A stretch of DNA of 25,341 nucleotides from Paulinella micropora. Taxonomy: Eukaryota; Cercozoa; Imbricatea; Euglyphida. Both the position numbers and the translations under genes were made by a program. Shown in pieces: positions 1 to 10,520 of this stretch. Below the pieces are notes generated by a model, which was not told the origin of the DNA, ran no database searches, and saw only the letters and a program-made list of their open reading frames with translations. Position 1 is the first letter of the stretch. Each line of letters opens with the position of its first letter. The stretch lies in contig BJOX01000274.1 in the NCBI GenBank assembly GCA_009731375.1, forward strand, positions 360,584 to 385,924, written 5' to 3'.

Positions 1-214
<214 letters not shown>

Positions 215-215
<1 letters not shown>

Positions 216-2156
216 CTCTCATTGATGATTTCAACATCATCGGCTCTCCTTCCGACGTGCTGAATCGTATGGCAAACTGCAGTATCTGCTTGCACAAGAC
301 AACGGAGGCTTACAGATCTCAGTTCCAAAACTACGCCTCCTTCTACCACCCGGCGCTACTTTTGTATCGAGTCACCTTACTCCTTTAGCTCCGTTACTTC
401 TTCAACTTGATGCTGATCATGCCCACGCTTGGAGGTGTGGTATACTATCCACACTCCTCTGACACTGCAACGGAACAAATCGCCTCACTTCAACCTGGAT
501 CTGCTATCAATACCACGTGCTCTACTCATGCAGAAATGGCACTTGGTGTCGCTTCATGGGCTCTTGCAAGAGCTGAATCTCATGCTCCTACAATGCGTGC
601 ACTTCTTCATCCCGGTTTATCAACTGCTTCAGCTCTTGCCATACTCAACACGTGTGTTCAAAGAAGAATGAGTTACACTATGCGCGTCCTGCCTCCTCAT
701 CTGTCTATGCGGGGTCTACATCACTTCGATAACCTGACTTATCGATGCTTTGTGTCCCGACTGGGTATCAGTACTCCCCTACCTCCCTTGGCACAATCAC
801 TTATCCGCTTGCCAGGAAGATATGGAGCCTGTTGCCCGCAACAGACATCCCTTCTAGCACATGCTGCCTACAGTTCCTCACTCATGCTAGCTATCTCTTC
901 TCGTGCTATCCCGGAGCAACAAGATCCTAGACGTTTGCTTACTACTAATGGAGACTTTCTCACTGACTCCTACAACTCTTTAGAACGGAATGGTGTTCAA
1001 TTGCTGACATCAGGCCACTGCTCACGCCTGGCATCATCCCGCCTGCTCACATCCAGAGTAGATTTACTCACTCCATCTACTCCACACTACGCAATCGGCT
1101 GCTTCTGCAAGGAAGAGATCAACATGGTCCTGCTTTCCCTGCACTAATGCTATCGGCTGCCCAAGAAGGAGCTCGTGCACTACCATTCTCAACAATCCCA
1201 GTCAATCCTGAACTTTCGCTCAGAGACGCTGAGATCGAAGCTGCACTCTTAGCCAGACTGCCCCAAATCCCTTTGTCTGGTATTCCTACTACTGGCGTCA
1301 ACTGCCCTGGTTGTCAACAGCTACTTACTCCCGATACTGCTACCTACCACTTTCTCACAAGAACTTGTTCCGTAGTTGGAGGGGCTATCATAAGGAGACA
1401 TGATAGTTATGTGAAGATGTTGGCCACTTTTCTTCGACGCTGTGGAGCAGTCGTCGAGATCGAGCCTGACCATCTACACTTTCAAGATGCGACAAGAGAG
1501 CATCCTGATCTACGCGTTTGGTGGCGTCCTGCTAATATGAGTCCTCCTGATGCACTCATTGATGTTAGTTTCGCTTCACCAACTGCTCAAACTTCCCTGA
1601 GGCTAGCAGCTACCACTCCGCTTGCTGCTGCATCTNNNNNNNNNNGCTGAGGCTAGCAGCTACCACTCCGCTTGCCGCTGCATCTCAGCGTGAACTACTC
1701 ATCAAGCATCGCCAGTACGATCAATTGGCTATGGCTTCCAACACAACACTAGTTCCATGGGTTCTTGAACCCACTGGCGCTCTTGGTCGTGAAGCCTTGG
1801 GTTACCTTCGCAGAGTGCAAGCGTATTACGCTAGCGTGGTTCGAGGGCTACCAGCTGCGCGAGACACGCTCGCTGATGCCATGCTTGATGATTTCCCTCG
1901 GAACCCACGTGGCCTCCTACCCTACTTTCGAGCGATGTCTGCGGCTGAAACAGCGCGAGGCAACGCTGACTTAGCAAAGCGGCGCCTTTGGGATCACCGC
2001 GACGCTCTCACTAGCTTAGTGATAGTTCTTCTTTCTTCTTTTGTACATAGTCTCTTATTCCTTTATTCTCTCTTTCCTGCTCTTTTTCTCCCCTCATTTC
2101 TTCCTTTTTTTCTCACTTCTGTCCAGTCTTCATATCTACTTTCTTTCCCTTTTTAA
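215..2156 (+). pseudogene. 5'-truncated CRE/R2-like non-LTR retrotransposon ORF (RT C-terminal half, zinc knuckle, restriction-like endonuclease)
   Basis: This is the C-terminal half of a LINE-type polyprotein, which in intact elements copies the element's RNA by target-primed reverse transcription. Seen in the sequence: an RT motif-C-like ALIDDFNIIGSP (215-250); then in frame 1 GGLQISVPKLRLLLPPGA (about 304-357); then in frame 2 HSSDTATEQIA and ILNTCVQRRMSYTMRVLPP, a typical RT thumb pattern, ending near 965. Frame 1 resumes by about 1020 with LSAAQEGARA (1150) and a C-x2-C-x11-H-x5-C knuckle (CPGC at 1303). Next come RRHD (1396), an EP pair, and HPDL (1501) followed by IDVSF (1558), a PD-(D/E)XK-like endonuclease core. 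After the 10-N join (1636-1645) the tail carries LVPWVLEPTGALGREALGYL and ends at TAA 2154-2156. At least three frame changes, a TAG at 386 and loss of everything before motif C mark a dead copy, unless base errors explain the shifts. Known of the family: site-specific R2/CRE/NeSL LINEs carry this C-terminal nuclease. The clade call is inference. Confidence 0.85.
1597..1685. other. Assembly join: 39-base overlap duplicated on both sides of 10 Ns
   Basis: The 39 bases at 1597-1635 recur at 1647-1685 with a single T/C difference, flanking the Ns at 1636-1645. Collapsing the 50-base offset puts the endonuclease frame before the gap in register with the C-terminal tail after it. The gap is therefore most simply an unmerged contig overlap, not missing sequence. 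Confidence 0.9.
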
Positions 2157-2310
2157 CATTCCTATTTCTCTCCTCATAAATTCTGTTCCTCTATCATATC
2201 TATTTCATACTTTATTTCTTTTCCTTCTCACTTCTTTCTACAAACATCGACTTAGTTACGCTCTGACTTTAGTCTCTGTACAATTTTGTTCTCATTAAAA
2301 AAAGAAGAAG
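2157..2310 (+). other. Pyrimidine-rich 3' tail of the retrotransposon
   Basis: A T/C-rich stretch follows the last stop of the element and ends in a short A-run with GAAGAAG just before 10 Ns (2311-2320). This is consistent with a LINE 3' UTR and a short A-rich tail. No target-site duplication can be tested because the 5' end is lost in the GA array. Confidence 0.5.
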
Positions 2311-2403
2311 NNNNNNNNNNTCAGAAGAAGCAGAGACAGAGATTTTGTTGGGCTTCTTCGGCCCGGCCAAGTCAGACACCCAACTTTTTCTTGAGACTCA
2401 AAA

Positions 2404-2786
2404 ATGGGGAAGAAGGCAAACGATCCGAAACCTTCTGCATCAGAATCCAGCGACGACGATGAGGTTTCGTGGCGCATCACTTTTTTTTTGTGCTTCTGTA
2501 CATTTTCAAATCAAAGCGCAAGTTTTTGATGCGTTTGTTTGTTTTTATATTGCTTTTGTTTTCAGTGAACTTGTGATGTCCACAATACACAGAACAAAAC
2601 ACACAGCAAACACAAATATGTCACCACAAACAAAATTGATGCGAACATGGGAAGAAACATGGGAAGAACAACTTCGTGTGTGTGTGTGCGTGTGTGTGTG
2701 TGTCTGTGTGTGTGTGTGTGTGTGTGTCTGTGTGTGTGTTTGTGTGTGTGTGTGCGTGTTTGTGTGTGTATGTGTGTGTGTTTCTA

Positions 2787-2817
<31 letters not shown>

Positions 2818-3866
2818 CGTGTTTGTGTGTGTATGTGTGTGTGTTTCTAGTGTGTGTGTGTCTAGTGTGTGTGTGTGTGTCTGTGTCTGTGTGTGTGTCT
2901 GTGTGTGTACATGTGTGTATGTGTGTGTCTGTCTGTCTGTCTGTGTGCGTCTGTGTGTGTGTGTGTGCACAAGTAAGTCCGATGTACGTGGTGATGATTA
3001 AAACGTTTACATGGGATCCCTTCTATAGGACGCTACCCAGATCAAGGTCTTGGAGCTAGAGCTACGCAAGGCCAGGGGTACATTTCGCTTTTATCCGTTG
3101 CCTCCTCATCGCTTCATTATGTCTAGCAAAACGAAGCAAGAACGCGAAGTCCAAAAGGAAGACACGCGCCAAGCTAATCGTGGTCGCAAATTTCAAACCG
3201 TCGTTCGACGATCTTGATGCTATGTTCTCTGCTTGATATGAAACCATGGGCTTGAAAGGATGAGCTCACTTCGTCGTGGTCGCAAGTTTGCTAGGCTGTA
3301 GCAAGGAAATAACTATGTTTCATCCACAGGTCAACAGTCGACAAGGATTTGCAGCGAACGATCATTGGTCAGCGTGATCAGGTTCTAAGTCATCCCTTTT
3401 CATACCCAACTTATCCTTTCTGTTTGATTGTTTCCCAGGCATCCAAACAATACAAAGAAACTACTTCTGCTGTCCAAGCGATCACTGAAAATATTACGAA
3501 GAGCGTTCAACAGTCTCTGAACGCACTTAAGCTTGATCTTAGGCTAAGCCCACGCACTGCACAACTTTTAGGTTTGAGAAAACACACGCCTCCTTGACTG
3601 CTGAATTCCAGGTTGAAGCGAGCCAATCTCTATTCCTGTTTTTCATACATCACCTTTGACTTGCCAAACAGAAAATCATGCAAAGGATGGCAGACATCAC
3701 TTCCATGGACTCCCGTCTGTACATTTTCACCAAGATCCGACTGTCCTTAATTTTTTTGCCACGGTTGAGTGCAGATCTGGATGAGCAAAAGTTGATGATG
3801 AAAGGTCTATCAAAAAATCTGCAGGACATAGCGGAAAGTATGCAACGCAGCATGGCGGTAACATGA
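2404..3866 (+). CDS. Candidate small spliced gene, basic N-terminus plus coiled coil (function unknown)
   Basis: I do not recognise this protein. The model starts at ATG 2404 (context AAAAATGGG) with [20 protein letters not shown]. Proposed exons are 2404-2463, 3029-3077, 3127-3223, 3330-3381, 3439-3571, 3672-3714 and 3775-3866 (TGA 3864). All junctions are GT/AG and phases agree through the first five exons. Intron 1 (565 bases) contains the GT array; the other well-defined introns are 49, 106, 57 and 60 bases, the last two stop-free and in frame. Seen: acidic Ser/Asp run, LELELRKAR, a Lys/Arg-rich stretch ([15 protein letters not shown]), then FDDLDAM and helical, Gln/Ser/Leu-rich segments such as [15 protein letters not shown] and [15 protein letters not shown]. 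The link between the exons ending 3571 and starting 3672 does not phase cleanly, so an exon or base error is missing there. A shorter product ending at TGA 3234 is also possible if intron 3 is retained. Confidence 0.5.
2677..2969. repeat. (GT)n microsatellite inside the proposed first intron
   Basis: GT dinucleotides with GC, TT, CT and AT variants. A composite block of roughly 64 bases ending GTGTGTGTTTCTAG is present twice (ends near 2788 and 2851), so the array also grew by larger-unit duplication. Confidence 0.95.
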
Positions 3867-4520
3867 GTCAGTGGATTGTAAGTTTTGCAAGGCTCATCGC
3901 GAACATGGAAATGTTGTCATTACGAGCAGGAGCATCACGTTCGAGCTGAGGCTTATCGCGCGCAAGCTTTTGGTACAGTGTTGGTATTATAAGACTAACT
4001 GACTCCAGACCTCGGATGTCCTATGTGGCTACTACGTGACACTAACCTGACTGGCGCTCCGAGCGATACCTAGGTTGCTGGCGAACTGTGACACAGTGGG
4101 GCCTTGAAGGAACTGTGGACCTATCCCTGTTTGCCAAGTGTCTGACCCTGTGACATTACATAAGCCTTGAACTTTGAAATAGTACTATCGCTGTGTACAC
4201 ATCATATAGTACCAGTGAAGTCTAACGGCGCCGCGAGTCCCTCGAGCGGAGTTGGCCACCGGACGTGACTCAGCGGCCCAAACAGTGTCACATCGCGGCA
4301 CAAAACCCGAGTCAGTCCGTACCAGACCTTTGCCACCGACTTGAATTTGCGGTCGCTCAGCTACCGTCGTACCGGAAAAAAGCACTATACTCTGCCGGGG
4401 AAAGCTGTGGTCGCATATGTCGGAGGCTGAGATGATCTATTTTTTGAACGACTCGCAGTTTGGGGACGGTTTTTGCGAATAGGCCGGGTCCTAAGGTGAT
4501 TATACTGATCTCAATTAAGA
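3867..4520. other. Unique sequence without a recognisable gene
   Basis: Non-repetitive DNA with no convincing long frame on either strand. A frame reading CKFCKAHREHG begins at 3877, just after the stop of the upstream gene, and could be a further exon or chance. Nothing else was recognised. Confidence 0.5.
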
Positions 4521-4523
4521 GAC

Positions 4524-4697
4524 GGTCGCTCAGTGCCACTGACCGGCAGGGTCGTGATAGTATGGCATTGCGGCCAGGAAACTTGATTGAGTGAATCCGT
4601 CACATTGTAGATCATATTGTTCGATTCCAGCATTGCGCAACTCATTAATAACTTCGAGCTCGGTCACTTAGTTGTTTTTTTTTTTTTTTTTTTGTTT

Positions 4698-4735
<38 letters not shown>

Positions 4736-4986
4736 TTTTTTTTTTTTAATTTTTTTTTTTTTAAATTTTTTTTAGCTAAAAGAAAAAAGTTTAAAAAAAA
4801 ATTTTTTTATTTTTTAACATTTTTTAAAAAAAATTATTTATCTTCTTTAAAATTTAGTTTATTTAAAAAATCTTCNNNNNNNNNNTTCAAGTGCAATGCT
4901 GGAGTCCAACAATATGATCCGAAATGTGACGGATTCACTTAATGTGCCGCAGTGCCATACTGTCGACCCTGCCACCGAGCGACCCT
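4524..4986. repeat. Large imperfect inverted repeat around a T-rich core
   Basis: Left arm 4524-4640 and right arm 4887-4986 are reverse complements with scattered mismatches and small indels. The best blocks are GTGAATCCGTCACATT on the left, found inverted on the right at about 4924-4939, and ATCATATTGTT with CCAGCATTGC. The core (4672-4875) is T-rich and low in complexity, then 10 Ns (4876-4885). Arms of about 100 bases around a simple core suggest a foldback element. The homopolymer core may be partly an assembly artefact. Confidence 0.75.
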
Positions 4987-5142
4987 GAGCCCGGCCGCTC
5001 CCCGGCGGACTCCGTGACTTCATCCTGAGGTCCAAGTTGTATGCCTGTAAATTTCCAAACTAAGCACAGCTCACTGAGCACTTGCATTTACTGGCAAGAG
5101 TCGGAGCGTACTGGCGGCCTCCGTTCTTTGGCGGTGCTGACC

Positions 5143-5447
5143 GTATTACTGGGTACATTCAAGTGTCAAACTCAGCCATCAAATTCAGTGCTGAGTTAAG
5201 GGCACGGTCAGATTTCAGATCATCTAGCGGTCAGATTTTAGATCATATCTAGAATTCAAATTAGTTCAATTTAACTGTAACATTTTGCAAAAATTGTATA
5301 GATTTTGCGGACGTATATAGCCGTTAAATTGAACTAATTTGAATTCTGACCACTAATTCGAAATCTGACCGCTCAGTAATCTGAAATCTGGCCCTTAACT
5401 AAAATTCGATTGCTGAGTTTAACACTTGAATGTATCCAGTAATACTG
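5143..5447. mobile_element. Foldback / MITE-like element with 24-base perfect inner arms
   Basis: 5252-5275 and 5323-5346 are perfect reverse complements of 24 bases around a 47-base loop. The homology continues outward with mismatches to about 5143 and 5447, for example ATTCAAGTGT and AACTCAGC on the left found inverted on the right. Within the left arm a unit of about 25 bases, CGGTCAGATTT(C/T)AGATCAT, occurs twice in tandem. There is no coding capacity, so this looks like a non-autonomous inverted-repeat element. I saw no clear target-site duplication. Confidence 0.75.
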
Positions 5448-6117
5448 AGTGTTCGAACGGCGGTCGCTTGGCAGCGGCAGCGACCGTGGCCCTAAAGACT
5501 GCAGACACCGACTTCTTTCACCTTGCGGAGGCTTTTGAACTTGGCAAGCGTTCTCAGACTTCAATTATTGGAGCCTACGGTCACTACCGTGGCAATAAAC
5601 TTTGAAAGTCGTTCAGACTGGAACTTGAAATGCTTGAACTTGACTCACTTGAATAATCATTATTATTAATACTGAGTTGGACTGTCAAATCAGATGATCA
5701 CAGTGACAGTAGTAGCGTTCCGAAGTTCCCGGCGCCGGGACCACAGTAGCCGTTGAAAATTGTGTCGGAGCGATGAATATAAAGTGTACCGGTACCCGGC
5801 ACGGCAAAAGTCATTCAACTTTCATGCGGCAGACAACATTGAGGCCCCCGGGATAGCTTCAAGTTAATGTGTCCATTTCCACGACCCGACTTCATTAAGT
5901 TACAATATTTTTTGACTTTTCAAGTGACACAAACACTTAATAAGAAAATACTTCAACTGCCACTCGTAGGGACGAGTGAGAAGGGTAGAGAAAAATGGAA
6001 GTGGTATCAAAGAGAATCAGATGCAAAAATATTACTAACCGTCTGTTTATTAAATCACGTCGCGGTGGTAAAAAATAGAGGAGGCTAAGTTACTCAGGGT
6101 CAGGGCCAGTCCGCTTT
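5448..6117. other. Unique sequence; no supported gene
   Basis: Mixed-composition DNA. The longest plus-strand frame here (5867-6088, 73 codons) has no recognisable domain and no splice or repeat support, so I do not call it a gene. Several short palindromic words such as CCGGCGCCGGG occur. Confidence 0.5.
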
Positions 6118-6152
6118 TGTTGATGATATTAATAGTATGCACACTTCGCTCA

Positions 6153-6180
6153 GTAGTAGGTAGCAGTAGTAGTAGTAGTA

Positions 6181-6261
<81 letters not shown>

Positions 6262-6282
6262 TCAGTGGTAGTAGTAGTAGTT

Positions 6283-6336
<54 letters not shown>

Positions 6337-6394
6337 TCAGTGGTAGGAGAAGGAGGAGGAGGAGGAGGAGGAGGAGGAGGAGGAGGAGGAGGAG
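6153..6394. repeat. (AGT)n then (AGG)n trinucleotide arrays
   Basis: AGT repeats from about 6153 to 6336 with ATC and TTG interruptions change abruptly into AGG repeats to 6394. The plus frame encodes only poly-Ser/Arg and is not considered coding. Confidence 0.95.
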
Positions 6395-6676
6395 GGCCTA
6401 GAGCAGGCCTGCGCTTTTGATATTGTCTGGCAAGAGGAGGAGGAGGAGGAGGGCCTAGAGCAGGCCTGCGCTTTTGATATTGTCTGGCAAGAGGAGGGGG
6501 AGGAGGAAGAGGAGTAGGAGGAGGAGGAGGAGGAGGAGGAGGAGGAGGGACTAGAGCAGACCGGCGCTAGTGATATTGTCTGGCAAGAGGAGGGGGAGGA
6601 GGAGGAAGAGGACGAGGAGGAGGAGGAGGAGGAGGAGGAGGGTCTAGAGCAGACCGGCGCTAGTGATACCGTCCGC
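6395..6676 (-). repeat. Four-copy minisatellite with splice-acceptor-like boundary
   Basis: A block of about 38 bases starts at 6395, 6452, 6549 and 6642, separated by AGG arrays of differing length. Read on the minus strand the first three copies follow CTCTTGCCAG and read TISKAQACSR (two copies) or TISLAPVCSS. The 6642 copy reads TVSLAPVCSR but is preceded by a different, GC-rich sequence. The change occurs between two copy types (CTTTTG versus CTAGTG). This resembles the exon-edge ladders seen further right, but no exon body is established here. Confidence 0.8.
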
Positions 6677-6844
6677 GCGCTTACCGGCCGTTTGCAGCCG
6701 GTCGTGGGTCGTGTCAATCTATATGGATATGCAGAGAGGGGAGGGAGTGAGCGAGGAAGAGAGGGGAAGGAATGCAGGAAGGTAGGCAGACAGACAGTGA
6801 GGGAGAGAGGGAAGGATCGAGGAAGACATCCATGGAAGACCATG

Positions 6845-7410
<566 letters not shown>

Positions 7411-7840
7411 ATACATACATACATACATACATATATACATATATACATACATACATACATACATACATACACATACATACATTACATACATACATGCATA
7501 CATACATACATACATACATACATACACACATACACACATACATACATGCATACGTGCATGTATAAAAACATAAACACATACATACATACATACATACATA
7601 CATACATACATACATACATGCATACATACATACATGCATACATACAAACATACACACATACATACATACATACATACATACATACATGTATGCATGCATG
7701 CATACATACATACATACATACATGCATACATGCCTAACATAATAACCTTTCATATATACATACATACATGCATACATACACACATGCATACATACATACA
7801 TACATACATTACATTACATACATTACATACATTACATAAA

Positions 7841-7871
<31 letters not shown>

Positions 7872-7970
7872 CATACATACATTACATACATACATACATA
7901 CATTACATACATACATTACATTACATACATACATACATACATACATGCATACATACACACATACATATAG
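7411..7970. repeat. (ACAT)n array with ACATT variants
   Basis: ACAT tetranucleotides over about 550 bases with GCAT and ACAC variants. Between about 7806 and 7921 five-base ACATT units are mixed in, giving a shifting period. A unique interruption lies at 7734-7756. Stop-free frames through this block are a property of the repeat. Confidence 0.95.
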
Positions 7971-8011
7971 ATAAGTATAGATATCTAGAGAAATAATAAG
8001 AACAAGTGTAC

Positions 8012-8049
8012 CCTTTTTGAAGTTCAAGCTCTGCATTCATGTCTTGCGA
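8012..8049 (-). CDS. Candidate exon of a minus-strand coiled-coil gene (8.0 kb exon)
   Basis: The minus strand reads GAATATAG, then [12 protein letters not shown] plus two bases, then GTACAC: a 38-base exon with AG before and GT after. The peptide is charged and Leu/Glu-rich, as expected for coiled coil. Two further copies lie upstream (higher coordinates), reading [12 protein letters not shown] and SQEVDTEL. The copies differ by mostly conservative codon changes. It is the lowest-coordinate exon-like island I can support; whether it belongs to the same gene as those at 22-25 kb is inference. Confidence 0.5.
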
Positions 8050-8077
8050 CTATATTCACACATACACACATACATAC

Positions 8078-8084
8078 CTATCTG

Positions 8085-8141
<57 letters not shown>

Positions 8142-8258
8142 TTACCTACCTACCTACCTACCTACCTACCTACCTATCTATCTATCTATCTATTTACCTA
8201 CCTACCTACCTACCTACCTACCTATCTATCTATCTATGTATCTATCTATCTATCTCTA
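8078..8258. repeat. (CTAT)n / (CTAC)n array
   Basis: CTAT units alternate with two blocks of CTAC units. It separates the 8.0 kb exon from its first upstream partial copy. Confidence 0.95.
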
Positions 8259-8263
8259 TCTTT

Positions 8264-8339
8264 TGTAAGCTCAAGCTCTGTATTGATGTCTTGCGTTTAG
8301 ATACACACATACATACATATACACATACACACACGTACA

Positions 8340-8387
<48 letters not shown>

Positions 8388-8400
8388 GACAGACAGACAG

Positions 8401-8436
<36 letters not shown>

Positions 8437-8466
8437 CTCTGTATCAACCTCTTGTGACTGGATTCA
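8264..8466 (-). pseudogene. Two partial copies of the 8.0 kb exon edge in (CA)n / (CG)n arrays
   Basis: Copy one (about 8264-8300) reads [12 protein letters not shown] on the minus strand and has lost its acceptor AG. Copy two (about 8435-8466) keeps ATCCAG, then SQEVDTEL, and breaks into a CA array. Between them lie CA repeats, a run of eight CG units (about 8371-8387) and GACA units. Both copies contain the 5' part of the exon and both lie upstream of it. Confidence 0.7.
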
Positions 8467-8562
8467 CACACACACACACATACTCACACACACACACTCA
8501 CACACACACTCACACACACACAATATGCATATGTTAATCCTATAACGAGTAAGCGAATGCCT

Positions 8563-8902
8563 TTCAAGGAGTGAGTTGAGTGTTTGTATTTGCTTGGTTA
8601 TACAAACACATACAGATAGACATAGACATAGACATAGACATAGGCATGGACATGGACATGGACATGGACATGGCTATGTCTATGTCTATGTCTATGTCTA
8701 TGTCTATGTCTATGTCTATGTCTATATGTCTATGTCTATGTCTATGTCTATATGTCTATGTCTATATGGACATGGACATGGACATGGACATAGACATAGA
8801 CATAGACATAGACATAGACATAGACACAGACACAGACATAGACATGTACATAGACATAGACATAGACATGTACGTAGACATAGACGTAGACACAGCCTGA
8901 GC

Positions 8903-8988
<86 letters not shown>

Positions 8989-9052
8989 TCGACCACAGGA
9001 GGCCGTTGAGTGTTTGCAGTATATATATATACATATATATATATGCATGTAT

Positions 9053-9084
<32 letters not shown>

Positions 9085-9101
9085 GCATGTGTACATGTCT
9101 G

Positions 9102-9152
<51 letters not shown>

Positions 9153-9176
9153 CATATATTATATGTATATATATAT

Positions 9177-9208
<32 letters not shown>

Positions 9209-9262
9209 TACGTAGACACATAGACATCGACACAGCCTGAGCTAGTGTCTCGTCCACATATT

Positions 9263-9311
<49 letters not shown>

Positions 9312-9404
9312 TATATATAGAGCTAGTGCCTCGTCCACAGGAGGCAGCATGTATGTATGTATGTATGTATGTATGTGCAGGTGAGTGTTTGTACTTCGTT
9401 AGAC
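8563..9404 (-). pseudogene. Fragmentary copies of the 9.6 kb exon scattered between arrays
   Basis: Minus-strand pieces at 8563-8602 (TKQIQTLNSLLER), 8987-9021 (LQTLNGLL), 8892-8906 (LAQAV), 9231-9260 (VDETLAQAV), 9319-9348 (VDEALA) and 9377-9404 (NEVQTL). All are variants of parts of the exon at 9537-9605, or of its inferred continuation lost in the 10-N join, and all lie downstream of it. They are separated by GA, AT, ATGT and hexanucleotide arrays. Confidence 0.65.
8611..8892. repeat. Hexanucleotide array that inverts orientation twice
   Basis: GACATA/GACATG units (8619-8672) switch to the reverse complement CTATGT (8673-8767) and back to GACATG/GACATA (8768-8892). Neighbouring blocks can pair into long hairpins. 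Confidence 0.93.
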
Positions 9405-9466
9405 ACATATACATATAATACATTTTTTTTTTTAAAATTAAAAAAAAATAATAATAAATAAATAAA

Positions 9467-9526
<60 letters not shown>
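8906..9526. repeat. (GA)n, (AT)n and A-rich blocks
   Basis: GA at 8906-8986, AT-rich at 9021-9215 and 9261-9318, ATGT at 9349-9376, and a nearly pure A-tract at 9424-9526 ending at a 10-N join (9527-9536). The exon fragments listed separately lie between these blocks. Confidence 0.93.
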
Positions 9527-9536
9527 NNNNNNNNNN

Positions 9537-9605
9537 GCTTCGTCTAGGAGCCCGTTGAGTGCTTGTAGTTGATTATCCTCAGAGAGCAGTTGCACTTTTA
9601 TCGCC
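9537..9605 (-). CDS. Candidate exon (9.6 kb), coiled-coil, truncated by a gap
   Basis: After CGTACCTTAG the minus strand reads one base and then AIKVQLLSEDNQLQALNGLL, followed by DEA, and then meets the 10-N join. The fragment copies at 9231-9348 suggest the exon continues as ALAQAV. Spacing of Leu, Ala and Val fits an amphipathic helix. The donor is not visible here because of the gap. I do not recognise the protein. Confidence 0.5.
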
Positions 9606-9631
9606 CTAAGGTACGCATGTGTGCATGCATA

Positions 9632-9641
9632 TGTAGAGAGA

Positions 9642-9672
<31 letters not shown>

Positions 9673-9695
9673 GGAGGGAGAGAGAGAGAGAGAGT

Positions 9696-9729
<34 letters not shown>

Positions 9730-9762
9730 GAGATGAATTTGCGATGTTGTCTGTGTGTAAGC

Positions 9763-9806
<44 letters not shown>
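9632..9806. repeat. (GA)n and (AT)n arrays with a small island
   Basis: GA-rich at 9632-9733 and AT at 9762-9806. The island at 9733-9752 reads TTSQIHL on the minus strand and may be a decayed 3' fragment of the 9.8 kb island (NTLHSQI). Confidence 0.8.
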
Positions 9807-9809
9807 TTG

Positions 9810-9848
9810 AGAGTGTGTAGTGTGTTATTTTCGGGTAGCAGGTGGCAC
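9810..9848 (-). CDS. Candidate exon (9.8 kb)
   Basis: Minus strand: TTATCCAG, then one base and CHLLPENNTLHSQ, running into an AT array. The acceptor is good, but no GT donor occurs before the AT array ends, so the 3' boundary is unresolved. Weaker than its neighbours. Confidence 0.35.
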
Positions 9849-9876
9849 CTGGATAACCTAGATAATGCATACGTAT

Positions 9877-9907
<31 letters not shown>

Positions 9908-10520
9908 GGGGGGGGGGGGGGGGGGGGGGGGCCNNNNNNNNNNNNNNNNNNNNNNNNNNNNNNNNNNNNNNNNNNNNNNNNNNNNNNNNNNNNNNNNNNN
10001 NNNNNNNNNNNNNNNNNNNNNNNNNNNNNNNNNNNNNNNNNNNNNNNNNNNNNNNNNNNNNNNNNNNNNNNNNNNNNNNNNNNNNNNNNNNNNNNNNNNN
10101 NNNNNNNNNNNNNNNNNNNNNNNNNNNNNNNNNNNNNNNNNNNNNNNNNNNNNNNNNNNNNNNNNNNNNNNNNNNNNNNNNNNNNNNNNNNNNNNNNNNN
10201 NNNNNNNNNNNNNNNNNNNNNNNNNNNNNNNNNNNNNNNNNNNNNNNNNNNNNNNNNNNNNNNNNNNNNNNNNNNNNNNNNNNNNNNNNNNNNNNNNNNN
10301 NNNNNNNNNNNNNNNNNNNNNNNNNNNNNNNNNNNNNNNNNNNNNNNNNNNNNNNNNNNNNNNNNNNNNNNNNNNNNNNNNNNNNNNNNNNNNNNNNNNN
10401 NNNNNNNNNNNNNNNNNNNNNNNNNNNNNNNNNNNNNNNNNNNNNNNNNNNNNNNNNNNNNNNNNNNNNNNNNNNNNNNNNNNNNNNNNNNNNNNNNNNN
10501 NNNNNNNNNNNNNNNNNNNN
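9877..10520. other. (AT)(GA)(G) run and 587-base N gap
   Basis: A short AT then GA then G-homopolymer run precedes Ns at 9934-10520. An exon between the 11.3 and 9.8 kb islands could lie in this gap, because their phases do not match directly. Confidence 0.95.

Noticed and set aside
407-1147. A separate 246-codon gene
   Set aside because: Only its middle part (about 450-965) is the retrotransposon frame; both ends run out of register with the family pattern.
4612-4635. tRNA T-arm-like GTTCGATTCC
   Set aside because: No matching acceptor, D or anticodon arms, and the inverted copy at 4891-4915 does not conserve it.
5867-6088. 73-codon plus-strand frame
   Set aside because: No domain, no splice context, no repeat or copy support.
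9424-9526. Poly(A) tail of an inserted element
   Set aside because: It ends at a 10-N join, has no element body beside it, and is flanked by exon fragments; a homopolymer assembly artefact is as likely.
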